A stretch of 14,438 bases of DNA from Neocallimastix lanati (nom. inval.) (lineage: Eukaryota; Neocallimastigomycota; Neocallimastigomycetes; Neocallimastigales; Neocallimastigaceae), in contig JACVTC010000630.1 of NCBI GenBank assembly GCA_016946835.1, positions 1-14,438 on the forward strand. The letters run 5' to 3'. Made by a program: the position numbers and the translations under genes. Within the stretch, counting starts at the first letter, position 1; the number at the start of each line of letters is the position of its first letter. The notes beneath the pieces were generated by a model, which was given only the letters and a program-made list of their open reading frames with translations, did not search any database and was not told the origin of the DNA. This document shows positions 1-7,613 of this stretch, one piece after another.

Positions 1-541
1 CCCCTAACCCCTAACCCCTAACCCCCTAACCCCTAACCCTCAACCCCCTAACCCCTACCCCTAACCCCTAACCCTAACCCCTAACCCCTAACCCTAACCC
101 CTAACCCCTAACCCTAACCCACCCCCCCCCCCCCCCCTAACCCTAACCCCTAACCCCTAACCCCCAACCCCTAACCCCCTAACCCCTAACCCCCTAACCC
201 CCAACCCCCCCCCTAACCCCTAACCCCTAACCCTAACCCAACCCCCCCTAACCCTAACCCCTAACCCCTAACCCTAACCCCCCCTAACCCCTAACCCCCC
301 CCTAACCCCTAACCCTAACCCCTAACCCTAACCCTAACCCCTAACCCCTAACCCCCCTAACCCCTAACCCTAACCCCCTAACCCTAACCCCCCTAACCCT
401 AACCCTAACCCCTAACCTAACCCTACTAACCCCTAACCCCTAACCCCTAACCTAACCCTACTAACCCCTAACCCCTAACCCTAACCCTAACCCCTAAACC
501 CTAACCCTAACCCTAACCCTAACCCCTAACCCCTAACCCTA
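1..541 (-). repeat. Terminal telomeric repeat array (TTAGGG/TTAGGGG, C-rich strand on +)
   Basis: The first 541 bases are almost entirely CCCTAA and CCCCTAA units in irregular alternation, with a few CCTAA and CTACTAA variants. A C-rich strand reading inward from base 1 is the expected polarity of a left chromosome end, where the complementary G-rich strand carries the 3' overhang. Several units hold expanded C runs, the longest being 16 C at 122-137; these may be genuine variation or homopolymer sequencing error. The mixed TTAGGG/TTAGGGG register suggests a telomerase that copies its template imprecisely, but that is inference. Confidence 0.97.
416..485. repeat. 35-bp tandem duplication inside the inner telomere array
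   Basis: A block containing the rare variant CCCTACTAACC begins at 416 and again at 451, with about 31 identical leading bases and a 35-bp period. Telomerase adds single units, so a shared multi-unit variant block points to recombination or replication slippage in the older, proximal part of the telomere. Confidence 0.7.
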
Positions 542-574
542 AAGCCGTTAACAGGGCATACGAGACCCTTAGAC

Positions 575-1615
575 GTGCTTAAGTTAAGAAATCATTTCTG
601 TTGCGAATTCGACTACTACCGACCAGAATTAGAAGACAAAGAAGAGATTATAGATAATCAAACCCTTCTATTTGCTGGACTTATTCCTGCTACTAGTCCT
701 ATTACTGCTGCTACCGCTACTACCCCATCCATTGCAGTATCGACCCAAGATGCTGAGATGGAAGAACCTGAAGAAAAAAATATCAGTAATCATAGTATTA
801 CTGAAGAACCCGTCTTGACGCCGGTTTTTCCTACTTTAAGGAAATCGGAAGAAAGAATATCTCAAGAAGGATTATTCAAGAAGCCAGTTACCGAAACTCT
901 CGGTAAAAGAAAAAATAATCCTCTGGAAGAAGAACGCAGTCCTACCATTGAGAGATATCTCCCAAGGCACCAGGACTCGCCAACCGAAGAGCTTAATCAG
1001 TTCAATTTAGATGAATTTAATCGTCTTAGAACTGAGAACGCTCATTTAAAAAATCTGTATAATAATAGTAAGATTGAAATATCCAATCTTACTAATGCGT
1101 TTAATTTGTTCCAAGAATCTTGGAAAAAGGATAAAAGTAAACTTTTATCCAAAATTTCTAAGATCCAAAATCAACCAGTAGCACTTAACCCAGTGCTACC
1201 TAATAATTCTGAAGTCGCACCCTCTCGCCTTTCTCTTGAAATATTAGAGAAAAAGGAGAGGATTAAAAAAATGATAGAAGAAAAAAAGGGAAAATGTAAA
1301 GAAATTACAGATTCCCTTGAAAAGAATGCCGACCATCTTCCTCTCCAACTTCGACGAATCAAGAGCCAGGAAGATGGTCTCCCCATAATTCAGGAAAGTG
1401 TCCTGAATCTCATTCTGAAACAACCCAAGATCATCCGAAAGGAAGACCTTGACCTTTTATATATTCAAGGCATACAAAGACAACCCATCTGGATTGTTAA
1501 AAAATGCCTTAGTAATCTTGGTATTAGACATTTCTACATCAGAAATGTCTCGTTCATTGGTAAGGACATTTGTGAACTTACAGTTCTCAAAAAAATTCAA
1601 ACCAATGATTACTGA
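575..1615 (+). CDS. LINE ORF1-like coiled-coil protein, N-terminal part (first frame)
   Basis: The frame is open from 530, just after a TAA inside the telomere repeat, to TGA at 1613-1615. The codon at 575 is GTG; the first in-frame ATG is at 758 (residue 62 counted from 575). Either the protein starts there or the true 5' end is missing. Numbering from 575: a Thr/Ala/Ser-rich stretch at about 38-58, an acidic patch at 61-68, a basic GKRKNN at 110-115 that could be a nuclear signal, a probable coiled coil at about 139-200, a Lys/Glu-rich helical segment at about 219-262, and a small domain from about 290. That domain reads DLLYIQGIQRQPIWIVKK, then LGI, then VSFIGKDICELTV. In ORF1 proteins of Mucoromycota-type LINEs I recall the pattern 'Y.GI.R.P...V...L..LGI....I.N.SFIG..I.E'. 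Such proteins would bind element RNA. The domain is cut at residue ~340 and resumes one frame over from 1590. Family assignment is from memory; a diverged host gene is possible. Confidence 0.6.
   Translation: MLKLRNHFCCEFDYYRPELEDKEEIIDNQTLLFAGLIPATSPITAATATTPSIAVSTQDAEMEEPEEKNISNHSITEEPVLTPVFPTLRKSEERISQEGLFKKPVTETLGKRKNNPLEEERSPTIERYLPRHQDSPTEELNQFNLDEFNRLRTENAHLKNLYNNSKIEISNLTNAFNLFQESWKKDKSKLLSKISKIQNQPVALNPVLPNNSEVAPSRLSLEILEKKERIKKMIEEKKGKCKEITDSLEKNADHLPLQLRRIKSQEDGLPIIQESVLNLILKQPKIIRKEDLDLLYIQGIQRQPIWIVKKCLSNLGIRHFYIRNVSFIGKDICELTVLKKIQTNDY
1589..1595 (+). other. Frame change at an A7 tract joining the two halves of the gene
   Basis: The run CTC-AAAAAAA-TTC holds seven A. In the first frame it reads L-K-K-I-Q and meets a stop 18 bases later. 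Removing one A gives L-K-K-F-K-P-M, which runs straight into the second open frame for another 260 codons, and the domain sequence continues sensibly across the join. This could be an inactivating insertion, a homopolymer sequencing error, or +1 frameshifting/transcript slippage at the A tract. The sequence alone cannot separate these. Confidence 0.7.
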
Positions 1616-2372
1616 TATTCTTAAAGTTTTTGAAAACTCATTTAAAGTTCTCGAAAACTTTAACCCCGTAGCTGTTGAAAATGCCTCAACAGCAAATGGT
1701 GAAGATATTCTTAGGATAGAAAAAGCTTGCTACCGAAGAATATCTGAAACTATTAATAGAGAAAGAAGTCCTGATTATGTTAAGGACTTCTTTTCTAATG
1801 TTATCCAAAATATTAAATTTACCAAATTTAATATTCCTACGCCCACACCTACTGTACTTCCTGATGCAGAAGTCTCTACCTCAGGTAACAACTTCGCTGC
1901 TCCTCCCTCGGGCTGTGCCCCCGATAATGCTCCAGCTACCCCCAAAGGTACCCCAGCTAACTCGTCTGGCTCGAACCCAAAAGTAGCCAATGCTGCCCGT
2001 CGCTCTAGTAAAGAAGCTATTTCTGCCTTTGCCCTAGCGCTAAAGGAAAGGGTAATTAGCCCATCAAAGGGCTTTGCTGTTTTTAAGGCTGCTAGTCCAA
2101 GTGGCCCTCTTGAATCCCCAGAATTCAAAGGTACGTCTGAACTCTTTGAGGATGACGACCAATGCACAGAGGATGATAATGATTCAATTATCTCCTCAAC
2201 GTTAACTCCTACAGTGCCAATTGAGCACTATCAGGAAGCAGGGATGGATATGTATAGTGATACTATAATATCCAATTCCCCTAACATCCTGAATACAACT
2301 ATTAATCCATTAAAACCTATGGATTATAGTTCGGAGGATATTATTGAATCTATGAAATATATCAATGAATAA
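1590..2372 (+). CDS. LINE ORF1-like protein, C-terminal part (second frame)
   Basis: This frame is open from about 1449, but the stretch to 1589 is a shadow of the upstream gene; coding character begins at the A7 tract. There is no ATG until 1605 (KKFKPM), so it is best read as a continuation of the first frame, adding 260 residues to TAA at 2370-2372. The first ~30 residues (…VFENSFKVLENFNPV) complete the small domain begun upstream. Next come a predicted helical segment with basic residues (IEKACYRRISETINRE), a Pro/Thr/Ala/Ser-rich disordered linker, a second basic-helical segment (AARRSSKEAISAFALALKER), and an acidic tail containing FEDDDQCTEDDNDS. No CCHC zinc knuckle and no catalytic domain are seen. 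AATAAA overlaps the stop codon at 2368-2373, but in such AT-rich DNA it is weak evidence of a polyadenylation signal. Joined to the first frame the product would be about 600 residues from 575 or about 540 from the ATG at 758. Confidence 0.55.
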   Translation, partial: KKFKPMITDILKVFENSFKVLENFNPVAVENASTANGEDILRIEKACYRRISETINRERSPDYVKDFFSNVIQNIKFTKFNIPTPTPTVLPDAEVSTSGNNFAAPPSGCAPDNAPATPKGTPANSSGSNPKVANAARRSSKEAISAFALALKERVISPSKGFAVFKAASPSGPLESPEFKGTSELFEDDDQCTEDDNDSIISSTLTPTVPIEHYQEAGMDMYSDTIISNSPNILNTTINPLKPMDYSSEDIIESMKYINE

Positions 2373-2728
2373 ATATATTTCATACGATTTCAGTCTTAAT
2401 TAAATATACTTACTTTACGAACAAACTAAAAATTTAATTTCTTTATAAATTTTATTTTAAAATATTCTACTAGATTATAAAAACTTTATATTCTTTTAGA
2501 TAACTATTAAAAAAAAATTCTTAATTAGAATTACTTTAATTAATCATTTACTTTATTAAAAAAGAATAATTTTTCTTCCTTAAAATCTTAAACTCTTTAA
2601 ATATTTACTTTACTATTTTACTGAATTTTTTCTTCTTATTAAAAATTTGTATTAAATTACTCAAAGTCATGTAGTCATGATTCCATGTAATTATATATAC
2701 ATTAATAATGTATTAACTATTTTGATTA
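2373..2728 (+). other. AT-rich 3' region of the candidate element; no gene
   Basis: Composition falls sharply from the moderately GC-containing gene to almost pure A/T after the stop codon. I see no open frame or RNA gene. There is a small direct repeat, GTCATG, spaced by a few bases near 2667-2680, and otherwise simple AT-rich sequence. It is most simply the 3' untranslated part of the element. Confidence 0.5.
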
Positions 2729-2808
2729 ATTTTATTAAATAAAATTATAACGTTTAAAACCTAACCCTATTTTATTAAATAAAATTATAACGTTTAAAAC
2801 CTAACCCT
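2729..2808 (+). repeat. Two exact 40-bp tandem copies, each ending in telomeric CCTAACCCT
   Basis: Positions 2729-2768 and 2769-2808 are identical. Each unit begins ATTTTATTAAAT, continues through ATAACGTTTAAAA, and ends CCTAACCCT. About 31 bp of non-telomeric tail plus about 9 bp of telomeric sequence are thus repeated as a unit. This can be read as the 3' end of the long element abutting one telomeric unit, followed by a second, drastically 5'-truncated copy of the same 3' end that again abuts telomeric repeats. Simple tandem duplication is the alternative. Confidence 0.9.
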
Positions 2809-2822
2809 AACCCCTAACCCCT
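2800..2822 (-). repeat. Interstitial telomeric tract, same polarity as the terminal array
   Basis: About three units, CCTAACCCTAACCCCTAACC followed by CC, end at 2822 and contain both CCCTAA and CCCCTAA forms, as in the terminal array. Same-strand orientation is expected if the preceding 2.2 kb was added to or inserted in an existing telomere. Confidence 0.93.
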
Positions 2823-2823
2823 T

Positions 2824-2833
2824 ATCACGTGAT
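2824..2833. promoter_or_regulatory. Perfect palindrome ATCACGTGAT with an E-box, beside the interstitial telomere
   Basis: The 10-bp palindrome ATCACGTGAT lies one base after the interstitial telomere tract. Its core CACGTG is the E-box bound by bHLH proteins; ATCACGTG also fits the RTCACRTG consensus of yeast CDEI, bound by Cbf1. It is one of very few GC-containing words in this region. A function at this boundary is inference only. Confidence 0.35.
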
Positions 2834-4879
2834 TTTAAAAAGATTTTTTATTTCTTTTTTTTTGTTCTTTTTATCTCTTTAATTAAACAAATAAAATTCC
2901 TTTATAATTTATATTATTTTCTTTTTTATTCATACTTTTTAAATAAATAATAATTTAAATTTATCTTTATTTTTTATTTTTATTTCTTTCTTATAAAATA
3001 ATTTAATTTTTTAAATTAGTTAGACTAATTTTATTTTTTCAATGAATCCGTTTTACTCTTATATTGGAAAATTTTTAACAAATTTATAAATTTCATTTAA
3101 ACTAAATTTTCTTTATTTTTTAAATTAATTTATATTTAAATAATTTTATTTCAATTTTAAATATTAAATAATCTTAAAAGTTATTTGTTTTTATTTTAAT
3201 AACAAAATATTAATCATTTTAATTATAAAATAAAAATTATTAGCCTTAAATTTAACAATAAATTTTAAATAAATCTTATTTTTATTTATTAAATTAAATA
3301 TTAATATTTTGTTCATAATTGAAAATAAATTTTCTTAATTTTATACTTGAAAGTATTTTATATAAATAAAAACTTATTATATTAATCAAAAATTATATAT
3401 TTTTAAAATCTAATAAACTGTAATAATATAAATAATTTTATACCTTTCCATTATAATAATAATTTAATATATATATACAATTTTCTAAATTTATAATTTG
3501 AAATTTAAAATAATTGAAATTATTATTGATAAAATATAAATTAAAATGAAAATACTAATTTTAATAAATCAATTTAAAATATATTAAATATATTTCTTTA
3601 TTAATTATAAAACTAAAAATATTCGATAATTGAATTTTTAAATTAATTTAATTATATTAATATTTTTTTTTTTATTAATTTTTTTAATAAATACTTTCCT
3701 TTATAAAAAAATATTTCAATTATTAATTCTTTTAAATATTTTTTATTGCAATTTATTTTCTTTTTATTTAGAAAATAAATAAAATAAATAATAAAAATAA
3801 TATATATATTATTTTATACGAATAATTATATTTTTTAAAAACGAAATATTTTAATATTTATAGTAATCTATCAAGATTATTATATTCAAACGTTAATACT
3901 AATTACTAAAAATATACTATAATAAATAAAATATTTTAATAATAATATAATAATATTTAATATTAAATTTAAATAGAAGTAATCTTATACTATTAAATTT
4001 TAAATTTATTTAAATTAATATTATATATTAATTGAAATTTTTATATAAAGTATTTAATTTTAAATTGAAAAATCATTTAAATTTTATATTCTAAAAAAAT
4101 AATTATATTTATATATTAATATAAATTTATATCATTTTACCACTTAAAACATAATTTAATAATATACATTATTTACATAAAATTATTTTTTTATAAATTT
4201 TTAAATTTATTATTATTAATTTAAAATATAAATAATTATTTTTATGTTTATTTTTTTATACATTAATAGTAAAAATAAAATAATTCTGAACTAATTAAAA
4301 ATAAAAAATTTCAATTTTTATATATACCTGAATATAAAAAAAAATTTTTTATATATATACATTATATTTTAAAATAAACTTTCATTTTTTTTTTTTAATT
4401 TATACATTAAAACAAAAAATAACAAAATTTTAAATTAAAAAAAAAAAATTAAATATTTTTATTTATTTTATATAAATATATAAAAAAAATTTTTTTTTTT
4501 ATCTTCTATATTAAATTTTAATATTATAAATTTTTCCATATGTATAATGTAATATTCTTATTATTCTTTTTTACTAATAATTAAACAAATAAAATAAATA
4601 TTTTTAATAATTTTAAAATTTAATTGTTCATATCATTTATAATATAATTTAAATTTTTATTAATAAAATAATAGCTGTATTTATATACTATCATTGAGAT
4701 TAAGTAAATTATTATTTAAAAATTGTAATATTTTATTTAAAATTTAATATATTGCAAATAATATTTATTATCAATATAATTATATATACTTCACAATATA
4801 ATATATAATTAATTATTAAAATATAAATTTAAATTTTATTTAAAAATTATATTTTAATTAAAAATGTGAATTTTAATAA
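2834..4879. other. Extremely AT-rich subtelomeric DNA without genes
   Basis: About 2 kb of almost pure A/T in which all frames are closed by frequent stops. I see no coding region, RNA gene or clear tandem array, only short homopolymer runs, for example T and A runs around 4388-4500. The composition differs strongly from the gene island to its left. Confidence 0.8.
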
Positions 4880-5280
4880 TATTATATATATATTTTATTT
4901 ATTATTTAATCATTATCAAATTAAAAATATAAATAATAATGATATATTATTTATTATTTAATAATTATTTAATTAAAAATAAAAATTTCTCTAATATCAT
5001 AGTAAATTTTATTAATTATTTAATCATTATTAAATAATAAAATTTTATTAATATTATAATTATATGTTATTAATTATTTAATCATTATAAAAGTAAAAAT
5101 ATAAATTTTATAATATCATAATTATATGTTATTAATTATTTAATCATTATAAAATTAAAAATATAAATTTTATAATATCATAATTATATGTTATAAATTA
5201 TTTAATCATTATAAAATTAAAAATATAAATTTTATAATATCATAATTATATGTTATTAATTATTTAATCATTATAAATTT
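4880..5280. repeat. Tandem array, ~62-bp unit (about six copies, decaying leftward)
   Basis: The word ATCATTATAAA recurs at 5081, 5143, 5205 and 5267, an exact 62-bp period. Related words at 5023 and 4909 mark more diverged, irregular copies. Each unit also carries ATCATAATTATATGTTA and TTAATTATTTAA. The rightmost copies are nearly identical and the leftmost degenerate, as expected when expansion happens at one end of an array. Confidence 0.85.
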
Positions 5281-5555
5281 AATTAATTAACTTTATTCTA
5301 ATGTAAATTAAAATCTAAGTAATAATTTAAAATAAATTAAAATCAAATATAAAATATAAAATAAAAAATAAATATAAATATAAAAAATTTTTAAATTTTT
5401 AATATTGATTAGTATTATTCAAACAACATACTAATCTATTAATAATTATATAATTTAAAATAATTGCAATTAAATATAAAAAAATAAAATATAATTTTAT
5501 TTGTTTTCTTATATTAAATTATATAAATCATCATTTGATATTTCATCATTAATTT
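5281..5555. other. AT-rich spacer with one small hairpin
   Basis: No gene is visible. GATTAGTAT at 5407-5415 and ATACTAATC at 5428-5436 form a perfect 9-bp inverted repeat with a 12-base loop; in this composition it may be chance. Confidence 0.6.
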
Positions 5556-6115
5556 TTTTTATCATTAATTTATGTTTTTCACATGAAAAATAAATGTTTT
5601 TTTACATAAAATTATGTAAAAATCATATGATAGTTTGTCTTTAATTTATGTTTTTCACATGAAAAATTAATGTTTTTTTACATAAAAATATGTAAAAATC
5701 ATATGATATTTTGTCATTAATTTATGTTTTTCACATGAAAAATTAATGTTTTTTTACATAAAATTATGTAAAAATCATATGATATTTTGTCATTAATTTA
5801 TGTTTTTCACATGAAAAATTAATGTTTTTTTACATAAAATTATGTAAAAATCATATGATATTTTGTCATTAATTTATGTTTTCACATGAAAAATTAATGT
5901 TTTTTACATAAAATTATGTAAAAATCATATGATAATTTGTCATTTATTTATGTTTTCCACATGAAAAATAATGCTTTATTTTCATAAAATTATGTAAAAT
6001 CATATGCTATTTTGTCATTTATTTATGTTTTCCACATGAACTATAAATGATTTTTACATAAAAAAATGAAATTATCATAGGATAATTTATCTTTAATTTA
6101 TGTTAATCATATTAA
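5556..6115. repeat. Tandem array, ~76-bp unit with two palindromes in most units
   Basis: CACATG recurs at 5579, 5656, 5732, 5808, 5883, 5958 and 6033, giving periods of 77, 76, 76, 75, 75 and 75 bp; a degraded copy follows to about 6115. In the best copies two symmetric elements occur per unit: TTTTTCA-CA-TGAAAAA (5727-5742) and TTTTTACATAA-AA-TTATGTAAAAA (5751-5774). A CATATG follows the second. Palindromes in both orientations mean the array could extrude cruciforms or bind dimeric proteins; neither is shown by sequence alone. Confidence 0.92.
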
Positions 6116-6389
6116 AATTAAATAATATTTTAAGAAAAAATTGTTTTGATATATTTTTATGTTTAATAAAAATTTATTTATAATATTAAATTTTTAATTT
6201 AATGGATTATATCATCCATCAAATAATTTATATATATTCAATTAATAGTTATTAATATTTATAAGATTAATTATTTATTATTTTAATTTTTAACTAATAA
6301 ATTATTTATTTTTTTTTTTTTTTTTAATACAATAAAATATTTTCTTTAAAGCAATTTCTAATTAAATAAATCAAAATATAAAAAAAATT
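6116..6389. other. AT-rich spacer, no gene
   Basis: Simple AT-rich sequence with a T17 run at 6309-6325. No open frame, RNA gene or tandem repeat was recognised. Confidence 0.7.
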
Positions 6390-6612
6390 GTAATATAAAA
6401 ATATAAAATAAAAAATAAATAAAATAAAATAAAAAATAAATAAAATAAAAAATAAATAAAATAAAACATAAAAAAGAAATAAAAAATAATATAATAAAAA
6501 ATAAAATAAAATAAAGAATATAAAAAAAAAATAAAATAAAAAATAAAAAAAATAAAATAAAATAAAGAATAAAATAAAGATAAAATAAAATAAAGAATAA
6601 AAAAAATAAAAT
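6390..6612 (-). repeat. (AAAAT)n-type low-complexity tract
   Basis: Repeated AAAAT, AAATAAAT and AAAGAATA words give a purine-rich + strand. On the - strand this is the same TTTTA/TTCTTTA vocabulary as the large array at 7614-12240, so the two tracts are on opposite strands. It directly abuts the 47-bp satellite. Confidence 0.85.
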
Positions 6613-7165
6613 AATTACTTAAATAAATATTTTAATATATATATTAATGAATATATATTAATTACTTAAATAAATATTTTGATATATATATTAATGAATA
6701 TTTACTAATTACTTAAATAAATATTTTGATATATATATTAATGAATATTTATTAATTACTTAAATAAATATTTCGATATATATTTTAATGAATATATATT
6801 AATAATATAAATAAATATTTTAATATCTATTTTAATGAATATATATAAATAATATAAATAAATTATTTATTATATATTTTAATAAATATATATTAATAAC
6901 ATAAATAAATTATTTATTATATATTTTAATGAATATATATTAATAATATAAATAAATTATTTATTATATATTTTAATGAATATATATTAATAATATAAAT
7001 AAATTATTTATTATATATTTTAATGAATATATATTAATAATATAAATAAATTATTTATTATATATTTTAATGAATATATATTAATAATATAAATAAATTA
7101 TTTATTATATATTTTAATGAATATATATTAATAATATAAATAAATATTTTAATATACTAATGAAT
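6613..7165 (+). repeat. 47-bp satellite array, forward orientation (~12 copies)
   Basis: AATTACTTAAATAAAT begins at 6613, 6660, 6707 and 6754, a strict 47-bp period; the same phase continues with the variant AATAATATAAATAAAT at 6801, 6848, 6895 and 6942 and onward to about 7165. Each unit contains ATATATATTAATGAATA or a close variant. The left copies carry TTTTGATATA and the right copies TTTATTATATA, so two subfamilies are joined head to tail. Confidence 0.93.
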
Positions 7166-7613
7166 ATGGAATTATAGTATTTCGAAAAATGTGGCTAACT
7201 AAATTTTTAATAATTGAATTAATAAATAAGCAGTTTTAATAAATAATGTTAAATTAGTATTAAAGTTTTTTTTTTTTTTTTTTTTTTTTTTCTTATTTAT
7301 TTTTATTTTAAAAAAAAATAAATAAATAAATATAAAATAAAATATTCAATAAAAATATTTAAATAATAAAATATATATATATTCTTATATTTAAAAATTA
7401 AAAAAGTCTTAAAAATATTTGTATTTAAAAAAAGTACCTATACCTAAAAAAAAAAAATATTCTTAATAATAAAAAAAAAATGATACTTTAAAATAAACTT
7501 CAAATAAAATATTATTTAAAAGAATAAAATATTATTTAAAAAAAATTATTCTTTTAAATAAAAAAAGTATTGCTAAAAATAATATATTCCTTAAAAAAAA
7601 AATAGTCATTAAA
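7166..7613. other. Spacer between satellite and TTTTA array, with T26 tract; no gene
   Basis: No coding sequence is visible. The stretch contains the GC-containing word TTTCGAAAAATGTGGC (7180-7195), a 26-base T run at 7266-7291, and an inverted TTTTATTTTAAAAAAAAATAA junction near 7300-7320. On the - strand the order is A26, then GCCACATT..CGAAAT, then the 47-bp satellite; the same order recurs at the right end of the window. Confidence 0.65.
7174..7195 (-). repeat. GCCAC motif, copy A
   Basis: The - strand reads GCCACATTTTTCGAAATAC and then TAT. It matches the + strand words at 13641 and 14331 in GCCAC(A/G)TT and CGAAAT with a 2-3 base variable middle. It ends a few bases from the 47-bp satellite. 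Confidence 0.55.

Larger units (their letters stand above)
542..2799 (+). mobile_element. Candidate telomere-inserted, RT-less retroelement (LINE ORF1-type)
   Basis: A 2.26-kb stretch of clearly different composition sits between the terminal telomere repeats and a second, short telomeric tract at 2800-2822 of the same polarity. It holds an ORF1-like gene read from telomere to centromere, then an AT-rich 3' region ending in TTTAAAA just before CCTAACCC. Insertion inside telomeric DNA, 3' end towards the centromere and a gene open into the telomere without an ATG fit an end-targeted, 5'-truncated non-LTR element. No reverse transcriptase, endonuclease or terminal inverted repeat is visible, so it would have to be non-autonomous (as MoTeR2 of Magnaporthe is, from established knowledge) or an internally deleted LINE. 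Alternatively it is an ordinary subtelomeric gene capped by telomere addition beside a chance interstitial telomeric tract. Confidence 0.55.

Noticed and set aside
122-137. C16 run as a distinct functional element
   Set aside because: Long C runs in telomere arrays are commonly read or assembly errors, and nothing else marks this site.
1171-1386. Minus-strand 71-codon frame
   Set aside because: It lies wholly inside the coiled-coil coding sequence on the other strand and shows only low-complexity Ser/Phe/Ile antisense composition.
1775-2167. Minus-strand 130-codon frame and + strand 69-codon frame at 1777-1986
   Set aside because: Both overlap the C-terminal part of the ORF1-like gene in wrong frames; their composition is explained as shadow of its Pro/Ala/Thr-rich linker.
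542-2809. A complete LINE with reverse transcriptase
   Set aside because: No frame downstream of 2372 encodes YxDD-type RT, endonuclease or RNase H motifs; all frames there are closed and nearly pure A/T.
2824-2960. Yeast-type point centromere (CDEI match followed by AT-rich DNA)
   Set aside because: No CDEIII-like TTTCCGAAA core follows at the expected distance, and the site is next to telomeric repeats. Only the palindrome itself is supported.
5556-6115. CRISPR-like array
   Set aside because: The repeats are contiguous with no unique spacers and the setting is a eukaryotic subtelomere.
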